Source: Carettochelys insculpta
Lineage: Eukaryota > Chordata > Testudines > Carettochelyidae
Direction: 5' to 3'
NCBI RefSeq assembly: GCF_033958435.1
Contig: NC_134138.1
Coordinates: forward strand, 210,189,298-210,253,297
DNA: 64,000 nt
Shown here: positions 33,290-45,449 of the stretch, piece by piece
Numbering within the stretch: position 1 is the first letter of the stretch
Layout: each line of letters begins with the position of its first letter
Made by a program: the position numbers and the translations under genes
The notes under the pieces: model-generated
Seen by the model: only the letters and a program-made list of their open reading frames with translations
Databases searched by the model: none
Told to the model about the DNA's origin: nothing

Positions 33290-34376
33290 GTCAGTAATGA
33301 GCCACGGCTGGTGGCAGGTCTGGCCATGGTCCATACCCAAGAGGCCTCCCTATGGGGCCCCCACCAAGGGGCACCCTCCCTCCTGAGGCACCCCCACCCG
33401 AGGCAGCCACCCCCCTCATGGGGCACCAACCCCCCCCCCCGAGCCACCAGCCCCCGCATGGGACACCAACCCACCCTCCATGGGCTGGGCATCCCATCCG
33501 ATGGCAATGCATCCAGGGGCCTCTCATGTGGGTGGGCCTTCCCAGCCTGCAGTGCATGGTCTCTGGGTGCTGTCCAGCACTGACAGGCTTCCACCCTGTG
33601 TGTGGCTTGCGGCGTTGTCTACTGGGGGGGTGGGTGCTGGGCATAGCTGGCGAACCACCATGGAATGCCACATACCATGGTGGGCTGGCATGTGTGCAGC
33701 CTGGGACCACTCGTCCTGTGTGCAATCTGCTGGCTGGTGCTTTGCCCCACCCTATGGAGTAGGTGTGCACCCCTCCACATACATGCCAGAGGGTCCCTCG
33801 ATGACGTCTGGAGATGCCTGACTCCTGGTTGCTTGGCTGGATGAGCAGGAGGGGATGTGGATGGTGAGGTCCCCCTCCTTGCTCGACCACTCGGTGGTGC
33901 CCTTGCCCTCCTGGGTCCCTAGTCCGGGCTGCCCCGCTGCCTCCAGGTGCAGCTCATCAGCATATGTGTCCAGGCGCTCCACGGTGGGGAGTTGCCCTTG
34001 GGCTCCAGGATGCCCTGGAGCTCCCAGAAGTAGGGACAGGTGGCTGGGGCTGCTCTGGAGTGGCTGGCCTGGTCCCTGGCCCAGGCATAGCCCTGCCACA
34101 GCTCCTTCACCTTGGAGCATACCTGTTCTGCAGTAAGCTCCGGGTGGCCCCTGGTGAGGAGGCCCTGTCCAGGAGGCTGAAGGCTGCAGCATTGCGCCGC
34201 TTCACCTCCATCTCATGGAGGACCTCCTCCTCCTTCCAGAGGCCCAGGACATCCCTGCAACTCCTGCTCCATCCAGGAGGGGGCCCAGTTTTTTAATCCC
34301 CTCCAGAACCCTGGGAGCCCTGTGGTGGCTTGGATGGGGGGCCCTGAGGCTCATGAGGGGGCTGGCTAGTGGCCAT
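33290..34376 (-). pseudogene. Myb/SANT-like protein of Harbinger element 2
   Basis: On the - strand ATG at 34376 gives MATSQPPHEPQGPP, closely similar to the start in element 1. It continues with a stop, DVLGLWKEEEVLHEMEVKRR, and in another frame SKVKELWQGYAWARDQ to CPYFWELQGILEPK. This is the same trihelix/SANT-like module, broken by a stop and frameshifts. The downstream part encodes low-complexity sequence without a recognisable fold. Confidence 0.7.
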
Positions 34377-34790
34377 GGTTTTGGTGCTGGGACAGTGGGT
34401 CTGGAGCATGTGTGGGAGATGCTCCTAGCACGATCTCAGCTTCCTGCTATGGGATTCCTGCGTGCGTGCTGCTCTAAGGTGGCTGGACACAGGCATCATA
34501 CAGCCCCACTGCCGCTGACTGGAGTGGCCCCGGCTCCAGCTGACCAGTGCCATGGCGGACCCGTCTTTCGAAACAGCAGGATGTGGAGCATCTACACATG
34601 TACTCTCTTGATTTAGTTTTTTGAAAGGGCCTAATCTTCCTGATATGGAATCAGGGTTCAGATTTCGACATCTGTGCCCTGTTCCTTTGATTTTCTTTCA
34701 GAAGATGGTGTTGCACACGTGGACACTCCTCCCATTCTTTTGAAAGAGGGCCACTTATTTTGATGTTTTGTGCATGTGTCAACACAGCTA

Positions 34791-36229
34791 GTATGTCTTA
34801 AAACTGCTTATTTCAGTGCCTAAACATAGTTGCCAAAAAGAGGGACCGAATTTTGAAAATGTTGGCCCAAATAAATGTCAATGTGAGATTTTTTTTTTCA
34901 TTCAGTGTTCACAAAATAAATGTTTCTTCTGTTCGATTTTTAGCAATGGGGGGTGGGGGGGTTGCCCTTTCTTCATTTTAGAAAGAATAATCGTCCTTGT
35001 GCTATCCATTTATGAGATCAGATTTTGTCACACAATGAAAGTCAAAACCAGGTCAGCTTGAATGGCTGAAGCGTATTTATTTCTAAAAATACATTTTCTT
35101 TAAGTCATGAAATCTTCTGCAGAGTCCAGCTTATGTGAAAAAGCTTGCTTCTGATTGGATTTGAGGTGGGAGAAAGAGTAGAAATCAGAGGGCAAAGGCT
35201 CACAAATGACATGGATTAGTCATTGTGTGACTTTGTTTTGCAGCTATAAGAGAGCCGGCAGGAGTGAAGACAAAACTTAAATTGAATCTGATTTTTCTGC
35301 AAAGAATGGGAGAGACTGAACATGAAATGAAACTGAGGACTAAGATTTGCTAGTAAGGATAGGTGTAAAGCAGGATAGTATTAATTTTTTCCATTTTAAG
35401 GTGGACTGCAGGACAAACATTACATCAGTTCAGGATGGGTAGCATAAATGCAATTCATGGCGTTTCAGTTAGTCCAATTCACCTACAGAACAGAAATCAG
35501 CAACCTTTTCAAGATGGAGTGCTGAAATGTGACCTTTTGACCTCAATGAACTGTCCGAATGTCAGTGATATTTTTTAAAGTCACTAATAGTCCTACTTAC
35601 AACAGCTTCATTAATAAATAAATTAAGATGGAGAGCTCCATTGGTTAGGTGGTGGTTGGTAGCATTAGCTGGTCTTTTGTAACCCGCAGGTGACATGGTT
35701 TTGAGCAAGTTCAAACATGAACGTGTTGGGCCTTTGGGAGCCCAGGCACTTAAAAAAGGAAGTGCCTATAGGGAACCTGCAAGGCCCAGGCTAGCCCTGG
35801 AGGAAGGTACAAGCCAAAATAGGTTGTGCGAATAGGTAACAGAAGCACCTCCTGTGCCCCATGGCAAAAGGAAGGCACAGGAGATGCTTCTGTTACCACA
35901 CAGAAGGCCAGGTGAGGAGGCATTGTTCCCCAGAAATAGCATGGGGGGATGTAGGTCCATTCTGAGACTGCTCCAAGGGAGGAGGTGGTGAAGCCTGGAG
36001 CCCAGGCTGAGAGAAAGCCAGGGGCAAAGAAAGCCCAGCATTTACAGAGGACCCATTTGGGAGCAGGATGAGTTTCAGTGGGGTCCCAGACAGAGAGGGG
36101 AACCCCCATAAGAGTGGAGAGGGCCACTGTGGGGATCCAGACTCTCCCTGAAGAGAGCAGACTGCTCCAAAAGATGGAGAGTCAGCAGATAGACATACCC
36201 TATGGACCCAGCTGAGGGAAAGCTGGGGT
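34791..36229. other. Intergenic, unassigned
   Basis: AT-rich, then GC-rich from about 35700. No coding exon. The 35750-36127 - strand open frame has no domain. Confidence 0.4.
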
Positions 36230-37080
36230 GGTAGAAACCCCCCACCCCATGGGGGTCATGTAGTGGGGCTACTGTCCCACTCCTGCAGGGAAGGGGTTAA
36301 TGCAGGCTGCAGGGAGCCTGCACAGGACCACAGCCAAAAAGGAAAGGGCTCCTAGGGGAGCCAATCAGAGAAAAGCTTGCTGGATTAGACCTGTATATAA
36401 GGACCTGCTCCGCAGAGCAGAGTCAATTGGGGCCTGACCAGGAAAGGTACAGGACCAACTCCTGGTAAAAGGAGACCCCCCAGGACAGAACAGTGCTTGC
36501 ATGCTCAGGGGGGTGGGAGAGAGGCTCTAGAGGCTCTAGTCTAGACCTTCTAGACGGCTGGTCCTTATGTAAGGGCCAGAAGAGTAAAAGGGGTTGTGGG
36601 AAAGTGGCCTAGGGAATGCAAAACAGTTAAGTGAGAGAGAAGGGTACATCTGCTGCCAGAGGGTTCCTAGACTGAGACTCAGAGTAGTGAGTGGGACTGA
36701 AGACCTCCTCTTCCACCTTGTACTACACCTAGCTATTAGGGGCTGTGGTTGTCCCTGAGGTGAGGAGCTAAACTGAGGCTGCAGGGAGCAACAGGGGTAG
36801 GTTTATGGAGGCAGCACTGCTGAGTCCCCTGGAAGGGGACGAGAAACTGTAGTGAGTCCTGCTGGAGGCTAGTGTCCTAAAGAGGACATCATGATCCAGG
36901 GGGTGACATGAGTCTGGAGACCAGAGCATGGAAAAAGTGAGTAGGAATGATGCTGGACACATGAGCCAGGTGAATGTACTCTGCTGGAGATCGAGCTAAA
37001 TCCCTGACTGACCAGTAGGAGGTACCATGGCAGCCAGTAGGAGGTACCATGGCAGCGAGTCCCACCCTGTTTCAATTATA
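36230..37080. repeat. Possible solo LTR or promoter-bearing repeat
   Basis: A CCAAT at 36361 is followed about 33 bases later by a TATA-like tgtatataagg and then a GC-rich stretch (aaggacctgctccgcag). That arrangement fits an LTR promoter. It has no coding region. A 22-base phrase around gtaggaggtaccatggcagc is tandemly duplicated at about 37015-37060. LTR boundaries were not found. Class uncertain. Confidence 0.3.
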
Positions 37081-37298
37081 TACACCATTGTCCCCTATGA
37101 AATTGTACAAGACTTTTCCATAGGGGTGAGCTCTGTTATTCACTAACATAGGTTTTGGTTAGAAAAGTGAGCTTTTTGCTTGACTGGCAAGTGAGGCAGT
37201 AACTATGTTTCTCTTTCTCCATATGTCTTATACTTTCCTCTGATCAGCTGATGGCACGCAGTCTCAGAATCCAATGTCCTTACGTATCACTCTCACTC

Positions 37299-37511
37299 AG
37301 CTTGTCTATACATGGGTCCTTTTCTAAAGGACCCTGCAACATTGAAATCCCCTTATTCCTATAAGCCCCCCGTGTAGGCGAGCCATGGGCAAGCGAAACG
37401 TTGCACTTTCGAAGTGTTGCGGCTGGCGGCATGCTAATGAGGTGCTGAATATTCTTCCATTTGGCCATTAGTGTGGCCATTTCAAAGTTTTTTGTAAGTG
37501 TAGACACGGCC
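37299..37511. mobile_element. Shorter, diverged relative of the palindromic MITE at 6.9 kb
   Basis: It shares ccccttattcc, cggcatgctaatgaggtgct, ggccatttcaaagtttttt and the right terminus gtgtagacacggcc. The left half is partly deleted. Confidence 0.65.
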
Positions 37512-37899
37512 TTTACAAGGTGAAAAGATCAAAATTAAGAATTAGCTGAATAGACTAGCTATGGAAGTAGGTATACGCACAATACAATTATCTATATACT
37601 ACTACACACAAGATTAATATGACTAAGGTTGCAAACTCAAGTACAGTATGCAGTAAAGTTAGGAAAAACAAAACTTAAGGTTGTCTATGCTATCTTTATT
37701 CAACCTCCTTATGCATATGTTTTATGATACCATCTTTATATGGTGATATACTCTTTTTAACATAGGATCCCCTCTTCACATTCAGTGCACAGAATAGATA
37801 GTGCTGTTTATGAGCAGGTGTTCCCCATTTGGCTGGAACAATGGGGAGAAATGTGTGGCCCACGCCATATTTACTGCACACTATTCAAATCCTATCTAA

Positions 37900-38860
37900 A
37901 AAGGGAAATAAGGCCAACCTAGAAAACTACAGACTGTCAGCTTAACTTTTGTGCCAGGAAAGATAAGGGAGCAATAATTTAGGAATCCACCAGCAAATAT
38001 CTAGAAGATAACAAGGTGATAAATAACAGTCAGTATGGATTTGTAAAGAATACATCATGTCGAACCAACCCGATAGCTTTGACAGAATAACAAGCCTGTT
38101 GGATACCTAGACTTTAGTAGCAGGGGCTGTTCAAAGAAAAGTGCAGTTTCACATGGCCTGATCAATAAGCTGGAAAAATACAATGTAGATGGGGCTACTA
38201 TAAGGTGGGTGTGTAACAGGTTGGATAACCCTTCTCTAAGAGTAGTTATCACTGATTCACAATCATTCTGGAGGGCATAACAAGTGGGGTTTGCAGGGAT
38301 CAATTCTGGGATTGTCCCTGTTTAATATCTTTATCAATGGTTTTGATAATAGCATGGAAAGTATGCTTACAAAGTTTGTGTCTGATACCAATCTGGGAGG
38401 GGTTGACAGCATGTTGGAGGATAGGATTGTAATTCAAAATGATCTGGACAAATTGGAGAAATGGTCTGAGGTAAATAGGATGAAATTCAATAAGGACAAA
38501 TGCAAAGTACTTCTCTTAGGAAAGTGAAGTCAATTTCACACATTAAAAATGGGAAATGATTCTCTAGGAAGGACTACTGCAGAAAATGATCTAGGACTGC
38601 AAGCTGAACATGAGTCAACTGTATGATACTATTGGGGATCGGGGGAAGGGAAACCAAACATCAGTCTGGGATATATTAGCGGGAGTGTTGTAAACAAGAT
38701 ACAAGAAGTAATTCTTCTGCTCTGCTCTGCTCTGCGCTGGTTAGTCTGCAACTGGAGTATTGTGTCTAGTTCTGGGTATCACATTTCAGGAAACATGGAA
38801 AAAGCAATAAAAATAACTAAAGGTGTAGAAAACATGACTTATGAGGGGAGGGTTATGCCC
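37900..38860 (+). pseudogene. CR1 LINE reverse transcriptase relic
   Basis: After aaagggaaataaggccaacct, 38040-38100 reads as a decayed YGFVKNTSCRTNPIA segment. The frame 38291-38527 reads QGSILGLSLFNIFINGFD, then SKFVSDT-like KFVSDTNLGG, then DLDKLEKWSEVNRMKFNKDK. This is the palm and thumb of the CR1 reverse transcriptase. The F-A-D-D catalytic box has become FVSD, so the copy is inactive. The sequence continues with CR1-like phrases to about 38860. Confidence 0.88.
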
Positions 38861-39145
38861 ACTACCCGAGGACCCTCTACTGCCCACTACTCACAGCTCC
38901 AGTGCAAGGACCCTCTATTGGCCCTGGTTTAGCAGTCCCCTAAGTGCCAAACACAACATTTTCCACTGTGCTAATGGTTCCCTCCCCAATAGGACTCAGC
39001 TCCTTCTTCCTGGACTCCTTTGAGAGAATTGAACACCTCCACCCCTAACTCCTTTTATGCAGAAGTTGCTCAGCTCTTATAGGAAGGAGGATTGAAGATC
39101 AGCCAATAGGCTGTCTTGCGATCAGCCTCCTATTGGCTTTCTGTG

Positions 39146-40244
39146 CAGGGTTGCCAACAGTCAGTAAATTTATGGATAGTCTGTAAAAAATTAGCCAAAA
39201 TTGGATGTGTCTGTAAAGTCTGTAAAAAAAAAAAATTAAGGTGTCCATAAATTTCATAGAAGACCAATAAAATTTCAAAAAACAGCAATTATTCTATAGC
39301 AATTAAATTTCTTCTTTGCTGCTTCAGCCATTTTACTGCAGACCAGTGGAAATTGGACATTTTAGTTGTTTATTTAGCTCAAAGGTTGAGGTGACATAAT
39401 GTGAACCATGTGATCCACATGATGTTATCATCTACATTAGCCCGCTGAGTTAGTCTCAGCAAATTGGCAATTTATATAATATAATATTGTTTACCTGTTA
39501 AGTTGACAATGTCAAAATCTATGAGAAAACTGGATTGTGCTGAAGAGAATAACGAGCCCGACAACTCAGGTGAATTATCGCTGGATGAAGAGCCAGTTAC
39601 TAAGAAATGAAAAGGTACAGCATGTATGTTTTCATCCAAATGGCTAGCGGACAGTGACTACAAAGATTGTATTTGCGTGGGCAGTGAAAGCGAGCACAGC
39701 ACCAAATGCATTGGTGTAAAAAGGTGTTCAGTATAGCTTCTGGCGGAGTATCAGATGTTTGTAGCCATGCTACAAGTGATAAGCACCGAAGCATAATGTC
39801 TGCAAAGACATCCAGCCCTGGAATTATGAGTTTCGTTGCTAAAGTGAATACAACAGTGACCAGTCACCAGAAAATGATCACAGAATGTGAACTAAAAGTA
39901 GCAACCTTCTTAGCCAGACAAATCCTACCACTGAGTTTAATGGACAAAATCTAGGATAATGTTGCTGATTGGTTTCCTGATTTCAAAATTGCAAAAGATT
40001 TCGCTTGCAGAAGAACTTAAGCATCCATGATGACTAAACTTCCAGGCCCATGACTAACTGAATGAAAGAGAGTTGAATAGCATATTGGCCTTGTGATGTA
40101 TGAATGACAATGATTACTTTTCACTTTTGGCCATTTGTTGTCTTAATATAGTATAAAAATATGTCTGTAAAAAAATTTGTCTGTCTGTAAATTTTTCCCA
40201 TTTTGTCCACAAATGAAATTTCTGTGGGTTGGCACCCATCCCTG
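39146..40244 (+). mobile_element. hAT-family element relic (1.1 kb) with BED-like domain remnant
   Basis: The ends are cagggttgccaac and the complement of cagggatgggtgccaac. The flanking octamers tttctgtg (39138-39145) and tttcggtg (40245-40252) match at seven of eight positions. A frame at about 39700-39955 reads VFSIASGGVSDVCSHATSDK with H-x-H-like spacing, followed by ITECELKVATF and, after a stop, ADWFPDFKIAKDFACRRT. This resembles the N-terminal zinc finger and early helices of hAT/ZBED-type transposases. The catalytic core is missing. Confidence 0.7.
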
Positions 40245-40830
40245 TTTCGGTGGCACAGGCTCCCTGGGGTTCCCTTTAATTCTTGCAGGGAGCCAGGGCT
40301 GGGCAGACTTCCTGTTATGTAAGGATAGAATAATACAATTTTTCCGAGCAGCAGTCAACCCTCTTAAACAGCAGCTTGGCTTTTTTTCCCCCCTGTGCGT
40401 TTTGGCTTATTTACTACACACCTTCCAAATTTTGCAACACATGAAGTAGGGAATCCTACAGACAAATGTCTCACTACACTATCCTAATTCATCCCCAGAG
40501 CAAGTCATTAATGGGCATTAAATATGGCCTGGGTCCTCTAGAACCCTAGTCTATCTTACATATTATTCTCATTGTTAGCTAAAAAGACCAAAATAAAGAA
40601 TTAGCTGAATAGACCAGCTATGGAAATATGCATACAAATCACTGTTCTGCCTTCCACTGCTAGACAGAAGTAGAAATACAGTATTAATTTAATCTCTTTA
40701 GTTGCACTGGAAATGTAAGTTTATGCATAATTTTCACTTTGGAAAAGTAGAATGTGCTCATGTAATTAAAGACTGTATCATAATGAAAACTCACAAGGGG
40801 GCTGAATTAAGATTGCACAAATAACTTCAG

Positions 40831-41005
40831 TTCTCAGAGGGGTAGTCATGTTTGTCTGTATCTGCAAAAATAATGTGGAGTCCTATGGCACCTTAAAAAC
40901 TTATTTGAGCGTAAGCAAAAACCCACTTCAAAAGATACATCTAATGAAGTGGGCTTTTGTCCATGAACGCTTATGCCCAAATAAATCTGTTTAGGCTTTA
41001 AGGTT
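40831..41005. repeat. Foldback pair of Penelope-like terminal arms
   Basis: The left arm has cagaggggtagtcatgtttg, gtcctatggcaccttaaaa and acccacttc. The right arm is its inverted complement (gaagtgggcttttgtccatg, then aaataaatctgtttaggct). Confidence 0.65.
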
Positions 41006-41073
41006 CAACCTTAATTCTCAGATTTTTAACTTCTAAGTGCTTGACTTACAAACTTAATCCATTTTGGAGTGTA

Positions 41074-41512
41074 GGCTGTGTCTGAACTAGCAAGTTCTTT
41101 TGGAAAGATTTTTTCAAAAGAGGGGGGCTCTTTTGAAGGATCCCACAGAACGTTTACACACAAAATGTTCTTTTAAAAGTAAATCAAAAACGTGCGGTGC
41201 TTCTTTTGAAATCGCTCTTCCTTTCCCATTTCAGGAAGAATGCCCCCTTTTAAAAGCTTCTTTTGAAAGAAAATGTATGTAGATGCTCTGCAGACACTTT
41301 TTTTCAAAAAAGCAGTCCTACTGGGGCCTAATTTTTTGATCCTTGTCCTGTTTGTTTGAAAGAGCAGGGGCTGTATGGACACTCTCTTTCATAAGAGCAG
41401 ATCACTCTTTTGTTCTGCTTTTTTGCATGTGGATGCTCTCTTTTGAAAGAAGTCCTTCCGGAAGGGCTTCTTTTGAAAGATTTCTGTAGTATAGACATAT
41501 CCATAATGCTAT
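41074..41512. mobile_element. Harbinger-type MITE (439 bp)
   Basis: The ends are ggctgtgtctgaactag and tagtatagacatatcc. The interior is packed with cttttgaaag/ctttcaaaag boxes in both orientations, like the subterminal regions of the element at 30.85 kb. This suggests derivation from that subfamily. Confidence 0.72.
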
Positions 41513-42307
41513 GTACTGAACTACACTGTGCATATGCAGAATTGCATTGTGGCAAAAGTTAATTAATCAATTAATTTTAGAGAAAGTTATTTTAAAAAAT
41601 GTAAAATGTGGGCAGTTTGCTGCAAAGCTGCAATCACTGGGAAAACTATCCTTAGCTGTGGACTGAAACATGCTGAAAACAGATGAAACTGGGGAATTTA
41701 TTTGGAAAGCTCTAAAAAAGTCTCCCCTGTGCATGTGCAAACAGTATCTTTTCAGAACTTTATTACTGAGCCAAATTTGTGCAGGTTTTCATGGGGATGG
41801 CAAAGGCCACATCCTGCCAAATTTCAAATCTTCTTACCAAAGCATGGCAGCCGTAGGGCTGTTCAAAATAAGGGGGAAAAGATAGAATGTTTTACCATGG
41901 GCAAAACAGTACACATATTTCCTAGCTTTGCTTTCAGAAACAGTTTAATCATCTGGCTGAGCAGGAACCGTATGTGTGAAGGGGGAGTAGGAAGACCACT
42001 GGCATGGAAAATTACAGGCAAATGGTTAGTATTTGGCAAAGTTTTAAGCAATTTTAGAGTGTCTTGTGTGGGAAAGTACTGAGCACACTTCCTGATGGGT
42101 GGTGCTATCCACCTGGCCTATAATCAATCTATGGAACAAAGTTTTGCAGTTGAGATGCTGAACAATTAACAATAGGTGCTGTGACTGCTCAGAACGGGCA
42201 AATACAGAAACTGAAACTGATGAAAGCCAAGGAATATTGTGCTCCATTTGGCCCTTCTTCTTTCCATTCCAGCCCATATCTCTAGCTTCCTTGTTCATAT
42301 TCATTAT
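41513..42307. other. Intergenic between two MITEs
   Basis: No recognised feature. Overlapping open frames at 41670-42082 have no domain or splice context. Confidence 0.4.
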
Positions 42308-42752
42308 GGCTAAGGCTACACTAGCGAGTTTTGCAGACAGAACTCTGTTTTGTCGACAAAACTGGTGGAACGTCCACACACAAATTGTTTTTGTCGACAG
42401 TATGTCAACAAAAGTTGGCACTTCTGCCAATGACCTTCTGCTTTTCCCAGATGAGGAAGAGGTCCTTTTATCGACAGGTTCTGTTGACAAAAAGGCTGTG
42501 TGGATGCTCTGGGTAGAGGGACTTCTCTCAACAGACAAGCCTCCCAGGGCAATGGGCAACCCCGTCTGCTGTGCTTCTGGGTGCCTGTTTTGTCGAGAAA
42601 GTGACTAGGCAAGCCAACTGTTCTGCCAACAGACAGGCACACTCTTATGGTTTGCTTTTGTGTGCGGTTGCATTCTGTTGACAGAAGTTTTGTCAGGAAT
42701 TCTCTTCTGACAGTGACTTCTGTCAACAGATTGCTGTCGTGTAACCGTAGCC
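42308..42752. mobile_element. Harbinger-type MITE (445 bp)
   Basis: The ends are ggctaaggctacactag and gtgtaaccgtagcc. The interior repeats ttttgtcgacaaaa and ctgttgacagaa motifs and is related to the MITE at 11875-12212. Open frames on both strands are a by-product of these motifs and show no domain. Confidence 0.75.
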
Positions 42753-42960
42753 CACATGTGTCAGGATGGTCTGAAAGGGAATTTCTTTGGTGCCCATATA
42801 TGTGCAGAGTCTGATGTTTTATTGACACAAGTGATGGAATATTCGTTCCTCTGCTTTAGTAGAAGCACATATACAAAAATGTTTGTTCAGTACTATGTCT
42901 CCCTGTTCTGCTAGGGTACATAATGAAAGATATTACTTACAATGTCTCTATTCTATTTTC

Positions 42961-43178
42961 ACAAAACAAAGCAGTCATGTAGCACTTTCAAGACTAACAA
43001 AATAATTTGTTAGGTGACGAACTTTTGTGGAACAGATCCCCGTCTATTTCCAGATCTGAAGTGGATCTGCCCCACAAAAGCTCATCACCTAATAAGTTAT
43101 TTTGTTAGTCTTTAAAGTGCTACATGACTGCTGGTTTGTTTTGTGAAGATACAGACTAACATGGCTACCTCTCTGTAT
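42961..43178. repeat. Foldback pair of Penelope-like terminal arms
   Basis: The left arm (agtcatgtagcactttcaag, then aataatttgttaggtgacga) and the right arm (ctcatcacctaataagttat, then gtctttaaagtgctacatga) are inverted complements with a short spacer. The right end is acatggctacctctctgta. Confidence 0.75.
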
Positions 43179-44019
43179 CCATTCTGTTTGATAGAGATAA
43201 GGACTGGTGTTGGGAGAGGAATTACATTTTCTTCCACTATCTACAGATTTCAGTTCAGCCTTAATACTCCATCTGTGTGGCTTTATGGACTGACCCATAC
43301 CTTCAGTGAACATACCGTTATTTTTTGGCCCCACTGTCCCTGTGTATTTTGCTTTGTGAATTTAGCACTATCAGCTGCTACTAAAACTTTTTTATTTTCA
43401 TTTCAACAGTAGGGGGCATCCTAGCATTTCCACAGGAGGAAAAAACCCACAAAACTCTAACAGCAAAACCATATATGACAGTGAGCACAGCAGTAACACC
43501 CAGCACAGCAAGATATCAATACAGAAATAGTAGCTGTTAACTGAAGGAGGGAATTTGCTTAACATTGCACTTTCTAACATGAAGACTGTCAGGTGATATA
43601 TGCATATTTAAGTCATAATACAGGATGGAGAAAGTTCTGTGGGGAAGTCATAGCTCAAAGGGAAAGGAACCACACATTCTAAATGTAGGTAGCTTAAAAT
43701 TGTTGTGCTGTTTAGGCCATCTGCTGTTATTCTTTGAGGTGTGTCTGTGGGGGGGGGGGGGGCAATGCCATTCAGTAGCTTTTTATATTTAGGTAGTGGA
43801 TAAAAATCCAAATACATTCACATTTTCTTACCCACTGTACCATAACATTATTATTTTACAACATTTTTGGATTTATTTCACACAGAAGAGAATTGGTCCC
43901 TTAACTATTCAGGATAAATTAAATGAACATTTGGCCCTGTTTCTGAAAATGCTTGTGCACATGCTTAACTCTATGAAGTTGACACAGTGTGTACTATCTT
44001 TACTTGTATGGTAACTAGT
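43179..44019. other. Intergenic, mostly unassigned
   Basis: Contains the poly(G) run. Otherwise nothing recognised. Confidence 0.45.
43749..43762. repeat. Poly(G) run
   Basis: Fourteen consecutive G bases, a likely assembly and polymerase slippage hotspot. Confidence 0.9.
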
Positions 44020-44135
44020 CTCAGAGGAACAGCTAATTCAGATGATGAAGTGGATATTACCCATAAAAGCTGATTATCTAATAGTAAAATTGTTAGTCTT
44101 TAAGGTGCTAAAGGACTGCAAACTTTACTTCTGTA
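44020..44135 (+). repeat. Single Penelope-like terminal arm
   Basis: It contains gatgatgaagtggatattac, then ataaaagctgattatctaat, then gttagtctttaaggtgctaa. It is diverged, with no opposite arm nearby. Confidence 0.6.
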
Positions 44136-44292
44136 TAAAGTAAACATGTACTTAAGTGTTTGTATGAGCGTAGGCTTCCTTTTATCTCAAAGGCATTCAG
44201 GAAGCGTTGTGTCACAAACCTGATGTGAGCAATAATGGAAATATTTGTGTGTGGTGCAAATCCCCCCCATGAAATATATTTGTGACTTGAGG

Positions 44293-44888
44293 TACAGTAA
44301 CCTTTTCCAAATCCTGCGGCCTCGGGACGGGGAGGTTGCTGGATATTCAAATATTCTGGAAAATGGAGAGGATCCCTTTGCCGTCTGGGGTCAGCACTAG
44401 ATCAACGCTCCCCTTCCTGAAGCCCTGGATAGGCTGGCCCCCAGAACACTACTTTCTCAGCGCAGCCTGCTCTGTGTTCTCAGCAGCTCAGGCCCTGTCC
44501 TGTGCTACTACAGGTGAGGGGCAGGGGCAGCTGGCTCACATACTGTGGCCATCTGCAGACCCTGGCCTGTGCTGCCATGTGGGGGCAGGGGCTGGTTCAC
44601 CATGCTCTGGCTACCCGTCTCAACCAGGGTTAAGCTGTTGGGTGCCCCCAACCCATGCTGCCATACCTGGGGGGAGAGGGTGGGGGCAGGACAGGTGCCC
44701 CATGCTGCTGCGCTGGTGGGGGTGGGGTGTGTGCTCTGGCCACCCATCTCCGCCAGGGTTAAGCAGCTCCCAGCGGCTCAGCACCCATAGAAGAGGAAAC
44801 CCAGGTGCTGGGAATAGCACCTAGTGGCAGTGCCGGTTATCTGAGTGAACTGGTAAAATGAACATTGGTTAAAAGAGAGCTTACTGTA
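44293..44888. mobile_element. Tigger-like element (about 596 bp) with a GC-rich centre
   Basis: The ends are tacagtaa and ttactgta. Next to the left end it shares ggggaggttgctgga and tctggaaaatggagagg with the element at 21968-22308. The centre has two diverged units of about 100 bp ending in ccagggttaagc (about 44627 and 44753). The 162-codon open frame in the GC-rich centre has no domain and is probably chance. Confidence 0.6.
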
Positions 44889-45449
44889 AATTAATAGGTA
44901 TACAGCAAGCAAAAATGACAAAAGCAATGTAGCCCAACCTGCCTGCAAAAATCAGTGTCTGAATTTCATGGCAGGATCGCAATTATTTTACTGCTGAATA
45001 AAAACAGACTTTTCTAAAAATAGTGTTTCTATGTGAAAATCAGTCATGTCCTGTTGAGACAGGGTTTTTTGCTTCTTCTTTTTTTTTCTCCAAACAATCA
45101 GAAGATTGGAAGTACTTTTTTAAATAGCATGTATAAAATCAAATTCCTTTTTATCAAAACTACAAACTAACTTTAAAAGCAACAAGCCGATCATATTTTC
45201 CCCTCTCTACTATTAGTGTTAAAATGTTTTACATTAATTATTCATTTGTGTAAAATGTTTGCCATTTAAATATATTATATCTCTGACATCTCTTGAAATA
45301 CTCAGAACCTGCCCTTAATTCTCATGAGTCAATATATTGTCTGAATATTTATTGATTTGTATAAACAGCATGTTGATATTTCATCTTATAGTAATTCCAG
45401 GCTTGTTGACCATGTTATCTGAGACATTTCTGGGGTATCTTATTTCTTA
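44889..45449. other. Intergenic, AT-rich
   Basis: No recognised feature. Confidence 0.5.

Larger units (their letters stand above)
30847..34790. mobile_element. Second two-gene Harbinger transposon relic (3.9 kb)
   Basis: It is flanked by GTA on both sides (30844-30846 and 34791-34793). The termini, ggtgggtctacatgtta and the complement of tagctgtgttgacacat, are diverged copies of the family end. The subterminal regions have many ttttgaaag boxes. It carries a transposase pseudogene on + and a Myb/SANT-like pseudogene on -, again tail to tail. The gene order is mirrored relative to the element at 24.6 kb. Confidence 0.8.

Noticed and set aside
33224..33890. Long overlapping frames (up to 257 codons)
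   Set aside because: They lie on both strands of GC-rich transposon sequence with no domain; shadows of the decayed partner gene.
42044..42828. 171- and 170-codon frames on -
   Set aside because: They overlap each other and a + frame inside a MITE built of GTCGACA-type motifs.
44336..44824. 162-codon frame on +
   Set aside because: Lies in the GC-rich centre of a Tigger-like element with tandem-like units; no domain.
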